Below are positions 9,201 through 16,925 of a stretch of 64,000 nt of DNA, piece by piece. The stretch comes from Paenibacillus phyllosphaerae (GTDB lineage: Bacteria > Bacillota > Bacilli > Paenibacillales > Paenibacillaceae). The stretch is from positions 1-64,000 of the forward strand of contig NZ_JACHXK010000015.1 in NCBI RefSeq assembly GCF_014192105.1, in the 5' to 3' direction. Every line of letters begins with the position of its first letter. Position 1 is the first letter of the stretch. A program made the translations under genes and the position numbers. Below the pieces are notes generated by a model. That model saw nothing but the letters and a program-made list of their open reading frames with translations, was not told the origin of the DNA and did no database searches.

Positions 9201-10756
9201 ATGAGCTGGCGGCCAATCGCCAGACGGCCAATTCCACGGTCGGCGTCTACAATGGCAAGTCGTACCGGGATGCGACGGCGAACGGCTGGTTCAGCTACGA
9301 TATGGAAGTCACGCCTGGCGTGGCGAACTATCTGCTCAGCACGTATTACAGCGGCGACGCGGGACGAAGCTTCGATCTCTATGTCGATAATACAAAGCTT
9401 GCGACCGAGACGATCGAGAACCGGAACCCGGGCAACTTCTACAATCAGCGGCGTCTTATCACGCAGTCGCTGGTCGACAACAGCCGGACCAAAGTGGTGA
9501 CCGAGACGGACAGCGGCGGCAATCAGGTCGAGCGTACCGTTCACTATGTCACCGTCAAGTTCCAGAGCACGGGCGGATTCGTCGGCGGGCTGTTCGATAT
9601 CTTCCGCGTCATCACCGATTACAAGGCAAATGCGAATCTGAAGCAGCTTGCTTTTGATAACGGCGCGCTGTCCGAAGCCTTCGATCCGGAAGTGAGCGAG
9701 TATACGCTGAAGGTGCCGGCCTCCGCTACATCGGTCAACATGACGGTTGCCCCAACGGACGAATACGGGCTCGTGTACGACGGCGACATCCTCATTAATG
9801 ACGCCATCAGCCGCAAGATCGCGCTGACCGGCGACACGACAGAGCTGGTCTTAACGTCCAAGGCGGAGGATCATACGACGTCGAAGCAGTATAAAGTCCA
9901 TATCGTGAAGAGCGACGAGGTTGAGGTTAGCCCGATTCTTCTGACAGGGCCCGCGAGCGTGGCAGCCAATCAGATCTTCGATGTGAAGCTGAGCTCGACG
10001 GATGAATCCGCTTCTTCGCTCGCCCAAGACTTCACCGTCCATTACGATCCGGACAAAGTCGAGTTCGTGGCCGCCGAGTCGCTGCGTGACGGATTCAAGA
10101 TCGTGGAGTCGGCGCAGACGCCTGGCGCGATCCGGTTCTTGACGGTTAATCTGGGGCAAGGCGACGCCGGCGCTGGCCCGCTAGATCTGAAGCTTCAATT
10201 CAAGGCCAAAGATACAGGAGCGAACGAGACGGGCAGCATCTCGGTATCGGATATCCTGTTCGCTGACAGTACCGGCGCAGAGACCGTCATCGCTAGTCCG
10301 CTACCGTATAGCTTTGCGATTACGGCCGCCGTGACGCGCGATGCATTGAGCGAAGCGATCGCCGATGCACAGTCGCTGCATGAGGCAGCGGTAGAAGGGA
10401 CGAAAGCGGGTCAATACCCTGCAGGTTCGAAGGCCGCGCTGCAATCCGCGATCCAGGCAGCGAATGCGGTGCTCGGCAACGCCTCCGCTACGCAGACGCA
10501 GATCAATGAGGCGCTGGAGCAGTTGACCGCCGCCGTTCAGACGTTCCGCGCGCTCGTCATCAAGCAATCGGCCGGCGACATCAACGGCGACAGCCGGATT
10601 CGCGTCAGCGACCTGGCGATCGCGGCCGCCCACTACGGCATGACGAACGAGGATCCGAACTGGAATACGTACCGATCCGCCGACCTGAACAACGACGGCG
10701 TCATCGACATCATCGACCTTGCCGCGTTGGCGAGACTGATTCTGGCGGAAGGCTAA
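6203..10756 (+). CDS. Secreted GH127-type beta-L-arabinofuranosidase with LamG, cohesin, FIVAR and dockerin domains
   Basis: The predicted product is a 1517-residue exported enzyme of the DUF1680/GH127 (or related GH146) group, which cleaves beta-L-arabinofuranosides. Parts: signal peptide about 1-29 (ending AVFA); LamG about 42-262; atrophied Ig-like about 270-350; catalytic (alpha/alpha)6 region about 355-905. Zinc/cysteine-site signatures known from HypBA1 are present: Glu658 and Cys660 in NNETCN, and Cys727-Cys728 in FWCCTGTG. Next come a DUF6805/CBM-like beta domain about 987-1139, cadherin-like beta-sandwich 1142-1238, cohesin 1245-1369, FIVAR 1376-1453 and dockerin 1459-1517 (loops DINGDSRIRVSD and DLNNDGVIDIID). 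The family call is firm. Gene and tail closely parallel the GH51 gene upstream, suggesting joint action on arabinosylated polymers. Confidence 0.92.
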   Translation: MKNQRKIALVALSVAMLSGDLLSGQAVFAAENDTHSLTDASKVLSLEFEDNVQDSSGKGNNGTVQGVNYSYVPGVNGGKALKLNGNTYVNLGKSGTLQPSDLTVSFWFKPNERMTGEQMLMWNKTVWYSDGWYLSSENDSKPLAISLGSSDANKQPYKVSVNGSRADFFPVDQWTHVAITYDSKTKSVNIYRNGIKQATTIDFGIGTDGADGVITADETTQKSLGFNGPQYNGAYGKYALDDYEIYNTAANYTDIIALYEEQSGTAFDYGKIAQADADALTLPAQTLGNLTLPSVGPSESSITWTSSNEAVIDSRGKVTRPSEGDTTVTLTAAVTFGTKSVTRTFQVVVPAKKVSESLQNVPMENVTLTDSYYVNAFNKDVEYLLSLEADRLLSAFRTTSGLTPKAAVYEGWENTEIRGHTLGHYLNAISMAYVNAKGETKAKLKERIDYIIDELAACQEANGNGYVSAFPTSFLDRVENGQAVWVPWYTMHKILGGLVSAAEYTDNEKALEVAEKLGEYVYNRTSKWTEATKSRVLSVEYGGMNDALYDLYALTGNDHFVAAAEKFDEMTLFDQLYNNVDVLNGKHANTTIPKVIGALKRYQVLEESEDNEYYLQVAKNFFDMVVEHHSYITGGNSENEHFGPADSLDAERTNVNNETCNVYNMLKLSRELFKITKDRKYADYYENAFTNAIMASQNPETGMTMYFQPMDTGYFKVFSSEFFHFWCCTGTGMENFAKLNDSVYFTGNHSVYVNTYLSSVLDLADQNIKLTQESHLPNVGAGDDASGLVTFTVNTTGETDTALKFRIPDWAKTNPSVKVNGSLVTDYAVEDGYLVLAQQWTDGTTIELDFPMEVVAYGLPDNPDVIAFKYGPVVLSAGLGTNNMTTSPHGINVLKPNPDNAARDFITVTEGSLDEWRTNIAQHLVKTEGKLEFTLKGTDADGGVLTFTPHFERYEDRYGIYFELITTDSAGYQQSILEAKEAGRTEDATVSFVIVANDQYELAANRQTANSTVGVYNGKSYRDATANGWFSYDMEVTPGVANYLLSTYYSGDAGRSFDLYVDNTKLATETIENRNPGNFYNQRRLITQSLVDNSRTKVVTETDSGGNQVERTVHYVTVKFQSTGGFVGGLFDIFRVITDYKANANLKQLAFDNGALSEAFDPEVSEYTLKVPASATSVNMTVAPTDEYGLVYDGDILINDAISRKIALTGDTTELVLTSKAEDHTTSKQYKVHIVKSDEVEVSPILLTGPASVAANQIFDVKLSSTDESASSLAQDFTVHYDPDKVEFVAAESLRDGFKIVESAQTPGAIRFLTVNLGQGDAGAGPLDLKLQFKAKDTGANETGSISVSDILFADSTGAETVIASPLPYSFAITAAVTRDALSEAIADAQSLHEAAVEGTKAGQYPAGSKAALQSAIQAANAVLGNASATQTQINEALEQLTAAVQTFRALVIKQSAGDINGDSRIRVSDLAIAAAHYGMTNEDPNWNTYRSADLNNDGVIDIIDLAALARLILAEG

Positions 10757-10780
10757 AGGCTTATCGAACGGTTCTAAGAG

Positions 10781-10816
10781 CTGTCCCATGCTTCGGCGTG
10801 GGGCGGTTTTTTTTTC
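10781..10816 (+). terminator. Rho-independent terminator after the GH127 gene
   Basis: CTGTCCCATGC pairs with GCGTGGGGCGG (several G-U pairs) around a TTCG loop, followed by nine T residues. Confidence 0.8.
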
Positions 10817-10839
10817 GCAACCTTCGGCATGCAAGACTG

Positions 10840-10848
10840 TGCTACGAT
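10840..10848 (+). promoter_or_regulatory. Extended -10 promoter of the GNAT gene
   Basis: TGCTACGAT is a TGn-type extended -10 box, about 28 bases before the start codon. No good -35 box is seen, which is usual for extended -10 promoters. Confidence 0.35.
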
Positions 10849-10875
10849 AGAGTCAAAAAAAGGAAGGTGAGCGGC

Positions 10876-11664
10876 ATGATCGTTAAAGCGTGCACGATCG
10901 ATGAGATTGGCCCTTTGATGACGGAGTATCTGGAAGGGCTGTCTTCCCCATTCGACTCTTTCTTGGAGGCGCATATTCTGGAGTCCGAATTCTACCTGTT
11001 CCGCAACGATTCGAACGATATCGGCTACATGGCGGTTCATCAGCGGGAACGGCTGACGCAGTTCTATGTCCGCCGCGCCTATCTGAAGCATGCGCAGCCG
11101 TTGTTCCGGCAGGTGATCGATCAGTATGCGATCCAATCGCTGTTCGTTCCGACCTGTGACGAGTTGCTGCTCAGTTTGGCGATTGATCAAGATTATGCGA
11201 TCCGCAAGCAAGCCTACTTTTTCCAAGACAGCCAGGTCGACGTTCCGGAAGTTAGGGATAACGAAGGTGACCGCTTCCGCCTTGCAACGCCAGACGATCT
11301 GCCTGCGATTCAGCACGTATGCGGCGATTTTCTCGATAATTATGCACGGTGGATCGAGACGGGAGAGCTCCTCGTCTATTACAGGAATGAAGAGTTGCTG
11401 GGGATTGGGTTGGCGGAAAGTTCCCGGTTGTTCACGGGCTTGGCCAGCATCGGGATGTTCACGAACGAAGCCTATCGGAATCAAGGCGTTGGGAAAGCGA
11501 TGATCGTGCGATTGCGGGACTGGTGCAGGAAGCGGGACATTCGGCCGATTGGCGGCTGCTGGTACTATAACGAAGCTTCCAAGCGAACGCTGGAGAGCGG
11601 GGGCATGGTGACGAGGACGAGGCTGCTGCATGTGGAGGTGAAGAAGACAGGCGCGGAGGCGTGA
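10876..11664 (+). CDS. GNAT family N-acetyltransferase
   Basis: A 262-residue cytoplasmic enzyme of the acetyl-CoA-dependent N-acetyltransferase superfamily. The start ATG 10876 follows AGGAAGGTGA; the upstream in-frame codons overlap the preceding terminator and are rejected. The acetyl-CoA pyrophosphate loop is Arg201-NQGVGKA, followed by a helix and the typical ending with an Asn/aromatic patch (YYNEASKRTLESGG). The N-terminal half, about 1-130, resembles a degenerate GNAT fold, so this may be a tandem-GNAT protein with one active half. The acceptor substrate is unknown. It is a single-gene unit. Confidence 0.82.
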   Translation: MIVKACTIDEIGPLMTEYLEGLSSPFDSFLEAHILESEFYLFRNDSNDIGYMAVHQRERLTQFYVRRAYLKHAQPLFRQVIDQYAIQSLFVPTCDELLLSLAIDQDYAIRKQAYFFQDSQVDVPEVRDNEGDRFRLATPDDLPAIQHVCGDFLDNYARWIETGELLVYYRNEELLGIGLAESSRLFTGLASIGMFTNEAYRNQGVGKAMIVRLRDWCRKRDIRPIGGCWYYNEASKRTLESGGMVTRTRLLHVEVKKTGAEA

Positions 11665-11823
11665 GTCATGAATACCATTCCACGAATGAGACGTGGGTGG
11701 AGTTCCCATCTGCAATTGACAATCGCCTCCATGGCGGGAGAAACTGAATCTCTGCAATAATATACTATAGGGCATTTCGGGTTCAGATGTAGGATAGGAG
11801 AAGCGCTTGAAAGGAGCCTTCTC

Positions 11824-12399
11824 ATGGATCTTACATCTTTTTTGATTTACTGTATCATTGCAACCTTTACGCCGGGGCCGACTAATCTCATCCTATTGTC
11901 CACCGTGAATCATAGCGGGGCCAAACAGGCCATGAACTATGCCTATGGGGCGACGATCGGTTTTGGCTTATTGCTTGCGACTTCTGCTGCGTTGAACACG
12001 ATGCTTGTCGCGATCATACCGAAGATCGTCATCGGCATGCAGATCATCGGGAGTTTGTATATGAGTTATCTCATCTATCAAATTTATATACCAAAACCGT
12101 CAAAACCGATTACCGATCGAACGGCTACCTTTATAGCCGGTTTCCTGATGCAATTCTTGAATCCCAAGGTCGTGCTATTCGCGCTGACCGTCGTTCCGAC
12201 TTACATTATGCCGTACTCTAGCGCGATTTTTGCGGTGTCGATAGGGATCGTGGCCGTAACGGTCATCGGGTTTTTAGCTTTTACGACGTGGGTGCTCTTC
12301 GGTACGATCTTCAAAACGTTCTTGCAGGAGCACACGCAGACCGTCAATGTTATTATGGCTTTATTGCTAGCTTCTGCTGCCATCATGATCTGGATCTAG
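11824..12399 (+). CDS. LysE/RhtB family exporter
   Basis: A 191-residue membrane protein with five to six hydrophobic segments. The N-terminal FTPGPTNLILLS is the signature of LysE/RhtB amino-acid exporters. The central FLMQFLNPKVVLFA segment also fits the family. It likely expels an amino acid or derivative. The AraC-type regulator gene starts 25 bases downstream on the same strand, a common arrangement in which the regulator controls the exporter. Substrate cannot be told from sequence. Confidence 0.85.
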   Translation: MDLTSFLIYCIIATFTPGPTNLILLSTVNHSGAKQAMNYAYGATIGFGLLLATSAALNTMLVAIIPKIVIGMQIIGSLYMSYLIYQIYIPKPSKPITDRTATFIAGFLMQFLNPKVVLFALTVVPTYIMPYSSAIFAVSIGIVAVTVIGFLAFTTWVLFGTIFKTFLQEHTQTVNVIMALLLASAAIMIWI

Positions 12400-12424
12400 G
12401 CAAGCTTATGTAGAGGTGTGGGGA

Positions 12425-13201
12425 ATGGACAAATTCGTCTACAAAAAATCGGCAGGCATCACTGCGCTGTCAGCGAGTATGACCGAATTCAAATATAAAA
12501 AGCACGCGCATGAGGAGTATGCGGTCGGTGTCACGTTGCGGGGCATCCAGCACTATAACTTGGATGGAAGTTTACACTTGTCCTACGAGAACGGCGTGAT
12601 GTTGTTCAATCCGGAGCAGGCGCATGACGGGATGGCGCATGACCGGAATGGGCTTGATTATGTCATGCTGTATATTAAGCCGCACATGCTATTGGAGGCT
12701 ATCGAGAAAAAGGATATCGTGCGTTTCTCCTCGCCTATCGTCTACGATCGGAGACTTGAGCAACGAATCTTACGATTATCTCAAGCCATACTGAGCGATC
12801 AAGATGAGGCGTTATGCAGTGAGCTGCTGTTATCGCTCACGGATTGCCTTATGCCTACCCATCTTTTGAGCGGCGAGAAGAAAGATAATGCGCGGATTCG
12901 CAAAGCGAAGGATATGATCCAAGCCAACTTCGAGCATGTGCTGAAGCTGGATGAGATCTGTAACGAGCTTCATTTGTCGAAATTTCAATTGATCCGGTTG
13001 TTCAAGGCTCATACCGGCATTTCTCCTTACCAATACTTCCTGAATTGCAAGATTGAACATGCCAAACAGCTAATCGAGCAAAGCGGAGATATTTATGCGG
13101 CCGTAGCGGCATGCGGTTTTGTGGATCTGACCCATTTGAACAAACACTTTAAGAGCGTGTATGGGACGACCGCTTTTGAATATCGATCAACGATGAAATG
13201 A
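12425..13201 (+). CDS. AraC family transcriptional regulator
   Basis: A 258-residue regulator. A GTG at 12416 is in frame, but ATG 12425 is better placed behind AGAGGTG. The N-terminal cupin-like sensor has the typical His-rich start KKHAHEEYAVGV. The C-terminal part, about 160-258, is a double helix-turn-helix AraC domain ending in the family hallmark GFVDLTHLNKHFKSVYGTT. It sits directly behind the LysE-type exporter gene and probably senses its substrate and controls that gene. Confidence 0.88.
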   Translation: MDKFVYKKSAGITALSASMTEFKYKKHAHEEYAVGVTLRGIQHYNLDGSLHLSYENGVMLFNPEQAHDGMAHDRNGLDYVMLYIKPHMLLEAIEKKDIVRFSSPIVYDRRLEQRILRLSQAILSDQDEALCSELLLSLTDCLMPTHLLSGEKKDNARIRKAKDMIQANFEHVLKLDEICNELHLSKFQLIRLFKAHTGISPYQYFLNCKIEHAKQLIEQSGDIYAAVAACGFVDLTHLNKHFKSVYGTTAFEYRSTMK

Positions 13202-13266
13202 GTGGATGGGTTTATAATGGAGGGGATGAGCAAGCCATATCGCCATGTGCGTAAAAGGAGGCTTAC

Positions 13267-14187
13267 ATGAACATATTCATTCGGAACGGAGAAGGAATAA
13301 CGGATACGGTTCAGTCCATTACTGCTCTGCTGCGAGACCACTATGTTTGTCCGGACACTGCGGCAACGCTTAGTGCGACCCTGACAGAGAAACTGAGGGA
13401 AGGCGAGTTTGATCAGGCGGATAGCGGGGCGGATCTTGCCAAGAAGATGAATGGAGTTCTGAAGGAAATAAGTCGCGATTCCCATCTGGGTTTGGTCTAC
13501 AGTGAACAGCCTTTGCCTATGCAATTGCCCGATCCTGTCCGGGATGAAGAGATCAATCTGCGCGACCAAGCCAACAACTACGGCTTCGCTAAGGTCGAAC
13601 GATTGCCGGGCAATATCGGTTATCTCGTTATTAACGAATTCGTATATCCCGAGTTTGCAGGAGACACGGCCGCATCTGCGATGAATTTTATCGGACCTAC
13701 GGACGGATTAATGATCGATCTGCGTAACAACTCGGGCGGATCATCCTTTATGGTCGCGTTAGTCGCCAGTTACTTGTTGGAGGCGATTCCGCCGACGCAT
13801 CTGAACGATATTTATTGGCGTTCTCATGATGTAACCCAGTCCTTCTGGACGTTGCCTTACTTGCCTGGAAAACGGTACGGTTCCGGTAAACCCGTGTATC
13901 TCTTGACGAGTCGGAGAACGTGGTCAGGCGCCGAGGAGTTCGCCTACAGCCTACAAGCGATCGGGAGAGTCACGATTGTGGGCGAAACGACAGGCGGCGG
14001 AGCCAATCCGGGCGGCAGCCACCGGATTAACGATCATTTTCAGATTTTCATCCCGAATGGCCGTGTCATCAACCCGACCACCAAAGGAAACTGGGAAGGC
14101 AAGGGAGTCGTGCCAGATATCGAAGCAGACAGCGAGCAGGCTTTTGAGATGGCGTATGAGTTGCTGCTTAAAGATGTGAAGGTTTAA
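13267..14187 (+). CDS. S41 family peptidase-like protein (cytoplasmic)
   Basis: A 306-residue member of the S41/interphotoreceptor-retinoid-binding-like group. The start is well supported by AAAGGAGG. The catalytic core shows GPTDGLMIDLRNNSGGS, then nucleophile Ser220 in TWSGAEEFAY, then VGETTGGGANPG. There is no signal peptide, membrane anchor or PDZ domain. It is therefore unlike the exported CtpA-type processing peptidases and closer to stand-alone tricorn-core-like proteins. The substrate is unknown. It lies after the AraC gene with its own ribosome binding site. Confidence 0.82.
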   Translation: MNIFIRNGEGITDTVQSITALLRDHYVCPDTAATLSATLTEKLREGEFDQADSGADLAKKMNGVLKEISRDSHLGLVYSEQPLPMQLPDPVRDEEINLRDQANNYGFAKVERLPGNIGYLVINEFVYPEFAGDTAASAMNFIGPTDGLMIDLRNNSGGSSFMVALVASYLLEAIPPTHLNDIYWRSHDVTQSFWTLPYLPGKRYGSGKPVYLLTSRRTWSGAEEFAYSLQAIGRVTIVGETTGGGANPGGSHRINDHFQIFIPNGRVINPTTKGNWEGKGVVPDIEADSEQAFEMAYELLLKDVKV

Positions 14188-14287
14188 GGATATTAAAGGC
14201 TAACCGGATCGAGATTCGTTGTCAGACTTTCAAGGCGCATTTGCGACTATCAAGGCACTGAATAACCCATAGATAAGGGGAAGCGTA

Positions 14288-14479
14288 ATGGAACAAGTTG
14301 ACGTATGCCAAAAGTGTGGCGGGACCTCATTCGGTACGGGAGAAACCTCGGGGCAAGGATGTGCATTCCCGACAAGTAAATCTCTGTTTGCCACAGGATC
14401 GCCGATCATTCTAACCATTTGTACAAGCTGCGGAGAAATACATTCCATGCGCGTACAGCATCCGGAGAAATTTAAGTAG
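14288..14479 (+). CDS. Small zinc-ribbon protein
   Basis: 63 residues with two CxxC knuckles (CQKCGG near the start, CTSCGE near residue 48), the pattern of a single zinc ribbon. GGGGAA precedes the ATG. Such short proteins occur in Bacillales as uncharacterised TFIIIB-like zinc ribbons. The role is unknown. It is followed 33 bases later by another unknown gene on the same strand, so the two may be co-transcribed. Confidence 0.7.
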   Translation: MEQVDVCQKCGGTSFGTGETSGQGCAFPTSKSLFATGSPIILTICTSCGEIHSMRVQHPEKFK

Positions 14480-14512
14480 AACGATAAGACAAATTATCGA
14501 GAGGGGTCAGGC

Positions 14513-15049
14513 ATGAGCGGATTTAGCGAGAGCTTTCATCTTAAGACTTGGGATCCAAACAAAGCAGCGACTCTATTAATGGATGTCGAAATGTCGGGCT
14601 ATGTTTGCAGTGAGCGGAATGGGTGGGTAACATTCGTCGTTGATTATAGAGGGAGGGATGTTGACAAGATACTTAGTGAATTCAATCCCGGATTGCTTGT
14701 CTATTATGTCTATCTCGAAGATCATATGTGGATATTCAAAATCTACAACAAAGATGAACTTGTGTTCGATTATGAAGCTAACTGGGCAGGAGAAAGTCTG
14801 CTTATCGAGAAGAGGCTGTTTGATCTTGATTTATTGCAAGAAATGATTAGGCTGCAAGGTAACCTCACCGACGATCTTGAGCAAGTCTTCGACTTTACGG
14901 ACAATAAGATAAGCAACGAGAATCCGCCAGCCTATCTAATTGCTCAGAAACTAGGTTTAGATCATTACGAATGGATTTCTTTGGATCGAGTAAGCGATTT
15001 AAACCAGAATCAACTGAAAGAATTAGGAATCATCGAAGTTGAGTCTTAA
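14513..15049 (+). CDS. Hypothetical protein of 178 residues
   Basis: I do not recognise the family. GAGAGGGGTC precedes the ATG. The sequence is acidic and aromatic-rich (VYYVYLEDHMWIFKIYNKDELVFDYEA), with no signal peptide or membrane segment, and looks like a soluble alpha/beta protein. Base composition is visibly more AT-rich than its neighbours, which may indicate transfer or weak expression. A terminator follows at once. Confidence 0.65.
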   Translation: MSGFSESFHLKTWDPNKAATLLMDVEMSGYVCSERNGWVTFVVDYRGRDVDKILSEFNPGLLVYYVYLEDHMWIFKIYNKDELVFDYEANWAGESLLIEKRLFDLDLLQEMIRLQGNLTDDLEQVFDFTDNKISNENPPAYLIAQKLGLDHYEWISLDRVSDLNQNQLKELGIIEVES

Positions 15050-15055
15050 AAAGTG

Positions 15056-15098
15056 CAGGGAGCAGATACCGCATCCGGCGGTTCCTGCTCCCTGTTTC
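15056..15098. terminator. Bidirectional terminator between convergent genes
   Basis: CAGGGAGCAG (15056-15065) pairs with CTGCTCCCTG (15085-15094) around an internal ACCGCC-like arm, followed by TTTC on the plus strand. It sits between two genes that point at each other. Confidence 0.7.
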
Positions 15099-15115
15099 AC
15101 TTTCATCGAAACATG

Positions 15116-16174
15116 CTAGACCTGACCTACTAGTGCGCATTCCCGAATGTCTGCTGCCAGTACATCGACTCGCTCCAAGCTGGCGTCCCATGAAAACATA
15201 AAGCGGGCGCCGCCGCCGATGAAGGTGTAGAAGTTCCAGCCTTTCTCGCGAAGATGGCTTAAGACAGCTTCAGGCGCTTCGAGGAAAACGGCGTTGGCGT
15301 TGACCGGAAACATCAGCGCGACGTTCGGCAAGTCTTCGATTTGGCTCGCCAGACGGCGTGCGGCGCTATTGGCGTGATTGGCGTTCTTCAGCCAGGTGCC
15401 GCTCTCCAGCATGCCGATCCATGGAGCGGAGAGGAAGCGCATTTTGGAAGCCAACTGGCCAGCCTGTTTGCACCGATAGTCGAAATCCTCCGCTAGCTCG
15501 CGGTTGAAGAAAATAATGGCCTCGCCAACTGCCATGCCGTTCTTCGTGCCGCCGAAGCATAACACGTCTACGCCTGCCTTCCATGTCATATCGGCCGGTT
15601 CGCAGCCCAGGGACGCGCAAGCATTCGCGAAACGCGCTCCGTCCATATGCAAGCGCAGATTCAGCTCCCGGCATGCCTCGGAGATGGCTTTGATTTCATC
15701 GACGGTATAGACGAGTCCGGTTTCGGTCGGCTGGGTTATCGTCACCACGCGGGGTTTCGGGAAGTGAATGTCCTTCCGTTTGTTCGCGATTTCCCGAATC
15801 GCGGCAGGCGTGAGCTTGCCGTCTCGCGTATTGGCGACTAGTAGTTTCGAGCCATTCGAGAAAAATTCCGGAGCGCCGCATTCGTCCGTCTCGATATGAG
15901 CAAAATCCGAACAGATGACGCTATGATAGGATTGGCACAGCGATGCCAGCGCAAGCGAGTTGGCCGCCGTACCGTTGAATACGAAGAATACTTCACAATC
16001 CTCTTTGTTGAACAACGTCCGGAAACAATCCGACGAACGCTGCGTCCAATAATCATTCCCGTAAGCTGCCGCATGGCCGCTGTTGGCCATCTCCATGGCG
16101 CTCCACGCCTCCGGACAGATTCCCGCATAATTGTCGCTAGCGAATTGCTGATCGCTGACGGAGACTAATTTCAT
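15116..16174 (-). CDS. Threonine-aldolase-like beta-eliminating lyase (PLP enzyme)
   Basis: A 352-residue fold-type I PLP enzyme related to low-specificity L-threonine aldolases (LtaE group), which split L-threonine or allo-threonine to glycine and acetaldehyde. The start ATG at 16174 follows GGGAGGTAC; the longer frame adds seven poorly supported codons. Landmarks: FNGTAANSLAL phosphate-binding stretch, HMDGARF with Asp178, and the Schiff-base Lys211 in CFGGTKNG. Length fits the family. The gene stands alone, divergent from the Nudix gene. Confidence 0.85.
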   Translation of the reverse strand: MKLVSVSDQQFASDNYAGICPEAWSAMEMANSGHAAAYGNDYWTQRSSDCFRTLFNKEDCEVFFVFNGTAANSLALASLCQSYHSVICSDFAHIETDECGAPEFFSNGSKLLVANTRDGKLTPAAIREIANKRKDIHFPKPRVVTITQPTETGLVYTVDEIKAISEACRELNLRLHMDGARFANACASLGCEPADMTWKAGVDVLCFGGTKNGMAVGEAIIFFNRELAEDFDYRCKQAGQLASKMRFLSAPWIGMLESGTWLKNANHANSAARRLASQIEDLPNVALMFPVNANAVFLEAPEAVLSHLREKGWNFYTFIGGGARFMFSWDASLERVDVLAADIRECALVGQV

Positions 16175-16462
16175 AACTAAGTACCTCCCAAACATGTTCC
16201 GTCCGCGATTCTTAAGCTATGACAGGTCAGTAACAATCGAATCTCGTACAAGACGATTCACCTTCCCATCTCGCGGACATTCCATATCATACTACCGAGA
16301 CTTGATAGGGTCTAGGTCCTCATTGAATCAATTGTGTGTCTAGTTGATCGGTAAATATTGCCGGTTTGGTATCGAAGATGATGTTGGGAGGAATTCCGGA
16401 GTTAAAAGAGAACGCTTATGGTAAAATCAAGGAAATCCGGAATTGTTGCAGGAGGGAGTTCC

Positions 16463-16873
16463 TTGAACGAGTGGATCGGTGCCGCAGGGGTATGCATGAA
16501 TGCCGAAGGTCAGCTATTGATGATCTTGCAAGGTAAGCCGGATGAGGAGAAGCGATGGTCGGTTCCTTCCGGTGGACAAGAACAAGGTGAAACGTTAGCG
16601 GATTGTTGCATCCGAGAGGTTTTTGAAGAGACAGGTTATCGGTGCAAAGTCATTCAAGAATTACAGGGGAAAGCGGGGGCGTTCGGCCCCATCGCGTACT
16701 ATGTCACGTATTTCGAGGTTGAGATTGTAGGCGGGGAGCCAACCCTTCAAGACCCGGATGGACTTATCCATGAAATCGCTTGGAAAACCGCTACGCAGTT
16801 AGAAGAGCTTCCGCTTGCCTTTCCGGAGGACAGAGCGTTCTTGCTGCGGTACATCGCTCAGAAGGAATCGTGA
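16463..16873 (+). CDS. Nudix hydrolase
   Basis: Hydrolyses a nucleoside diphosphate linked to another group. The perfect Nudix box Gx5Ex7REUxEExGU spans residues 37-59 (GGQEQGE through REVFEETGY). I chose TTG 16463 because AGGAGGGAG lies five bases upstream; an in-frame ATG at 16418 has only a poor ribosome binding site. The product is 136 residues. Substrate is not predictable. The gene stops 53 bases before the end of a convergent gene. Confidence 0.85.
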   Translation: MNEWIGAAGVCMNAEGQLLMILQGKPDEEKRWSVPSGGQEQGETLADCCIREVFEETGYRCKVIQELQGKAGAFGPIAYYVTYFEVEIVGGEPTLQDPDGLIHEIAWKTATQLEELPLAFPEDRAFLLRYIAQKES

Positions 16874-16925
16874 AGGCAAGTCAGCCGCGGACATAGATTC
16901 CGCCTGCAGCTGACTTCCCAACTGC

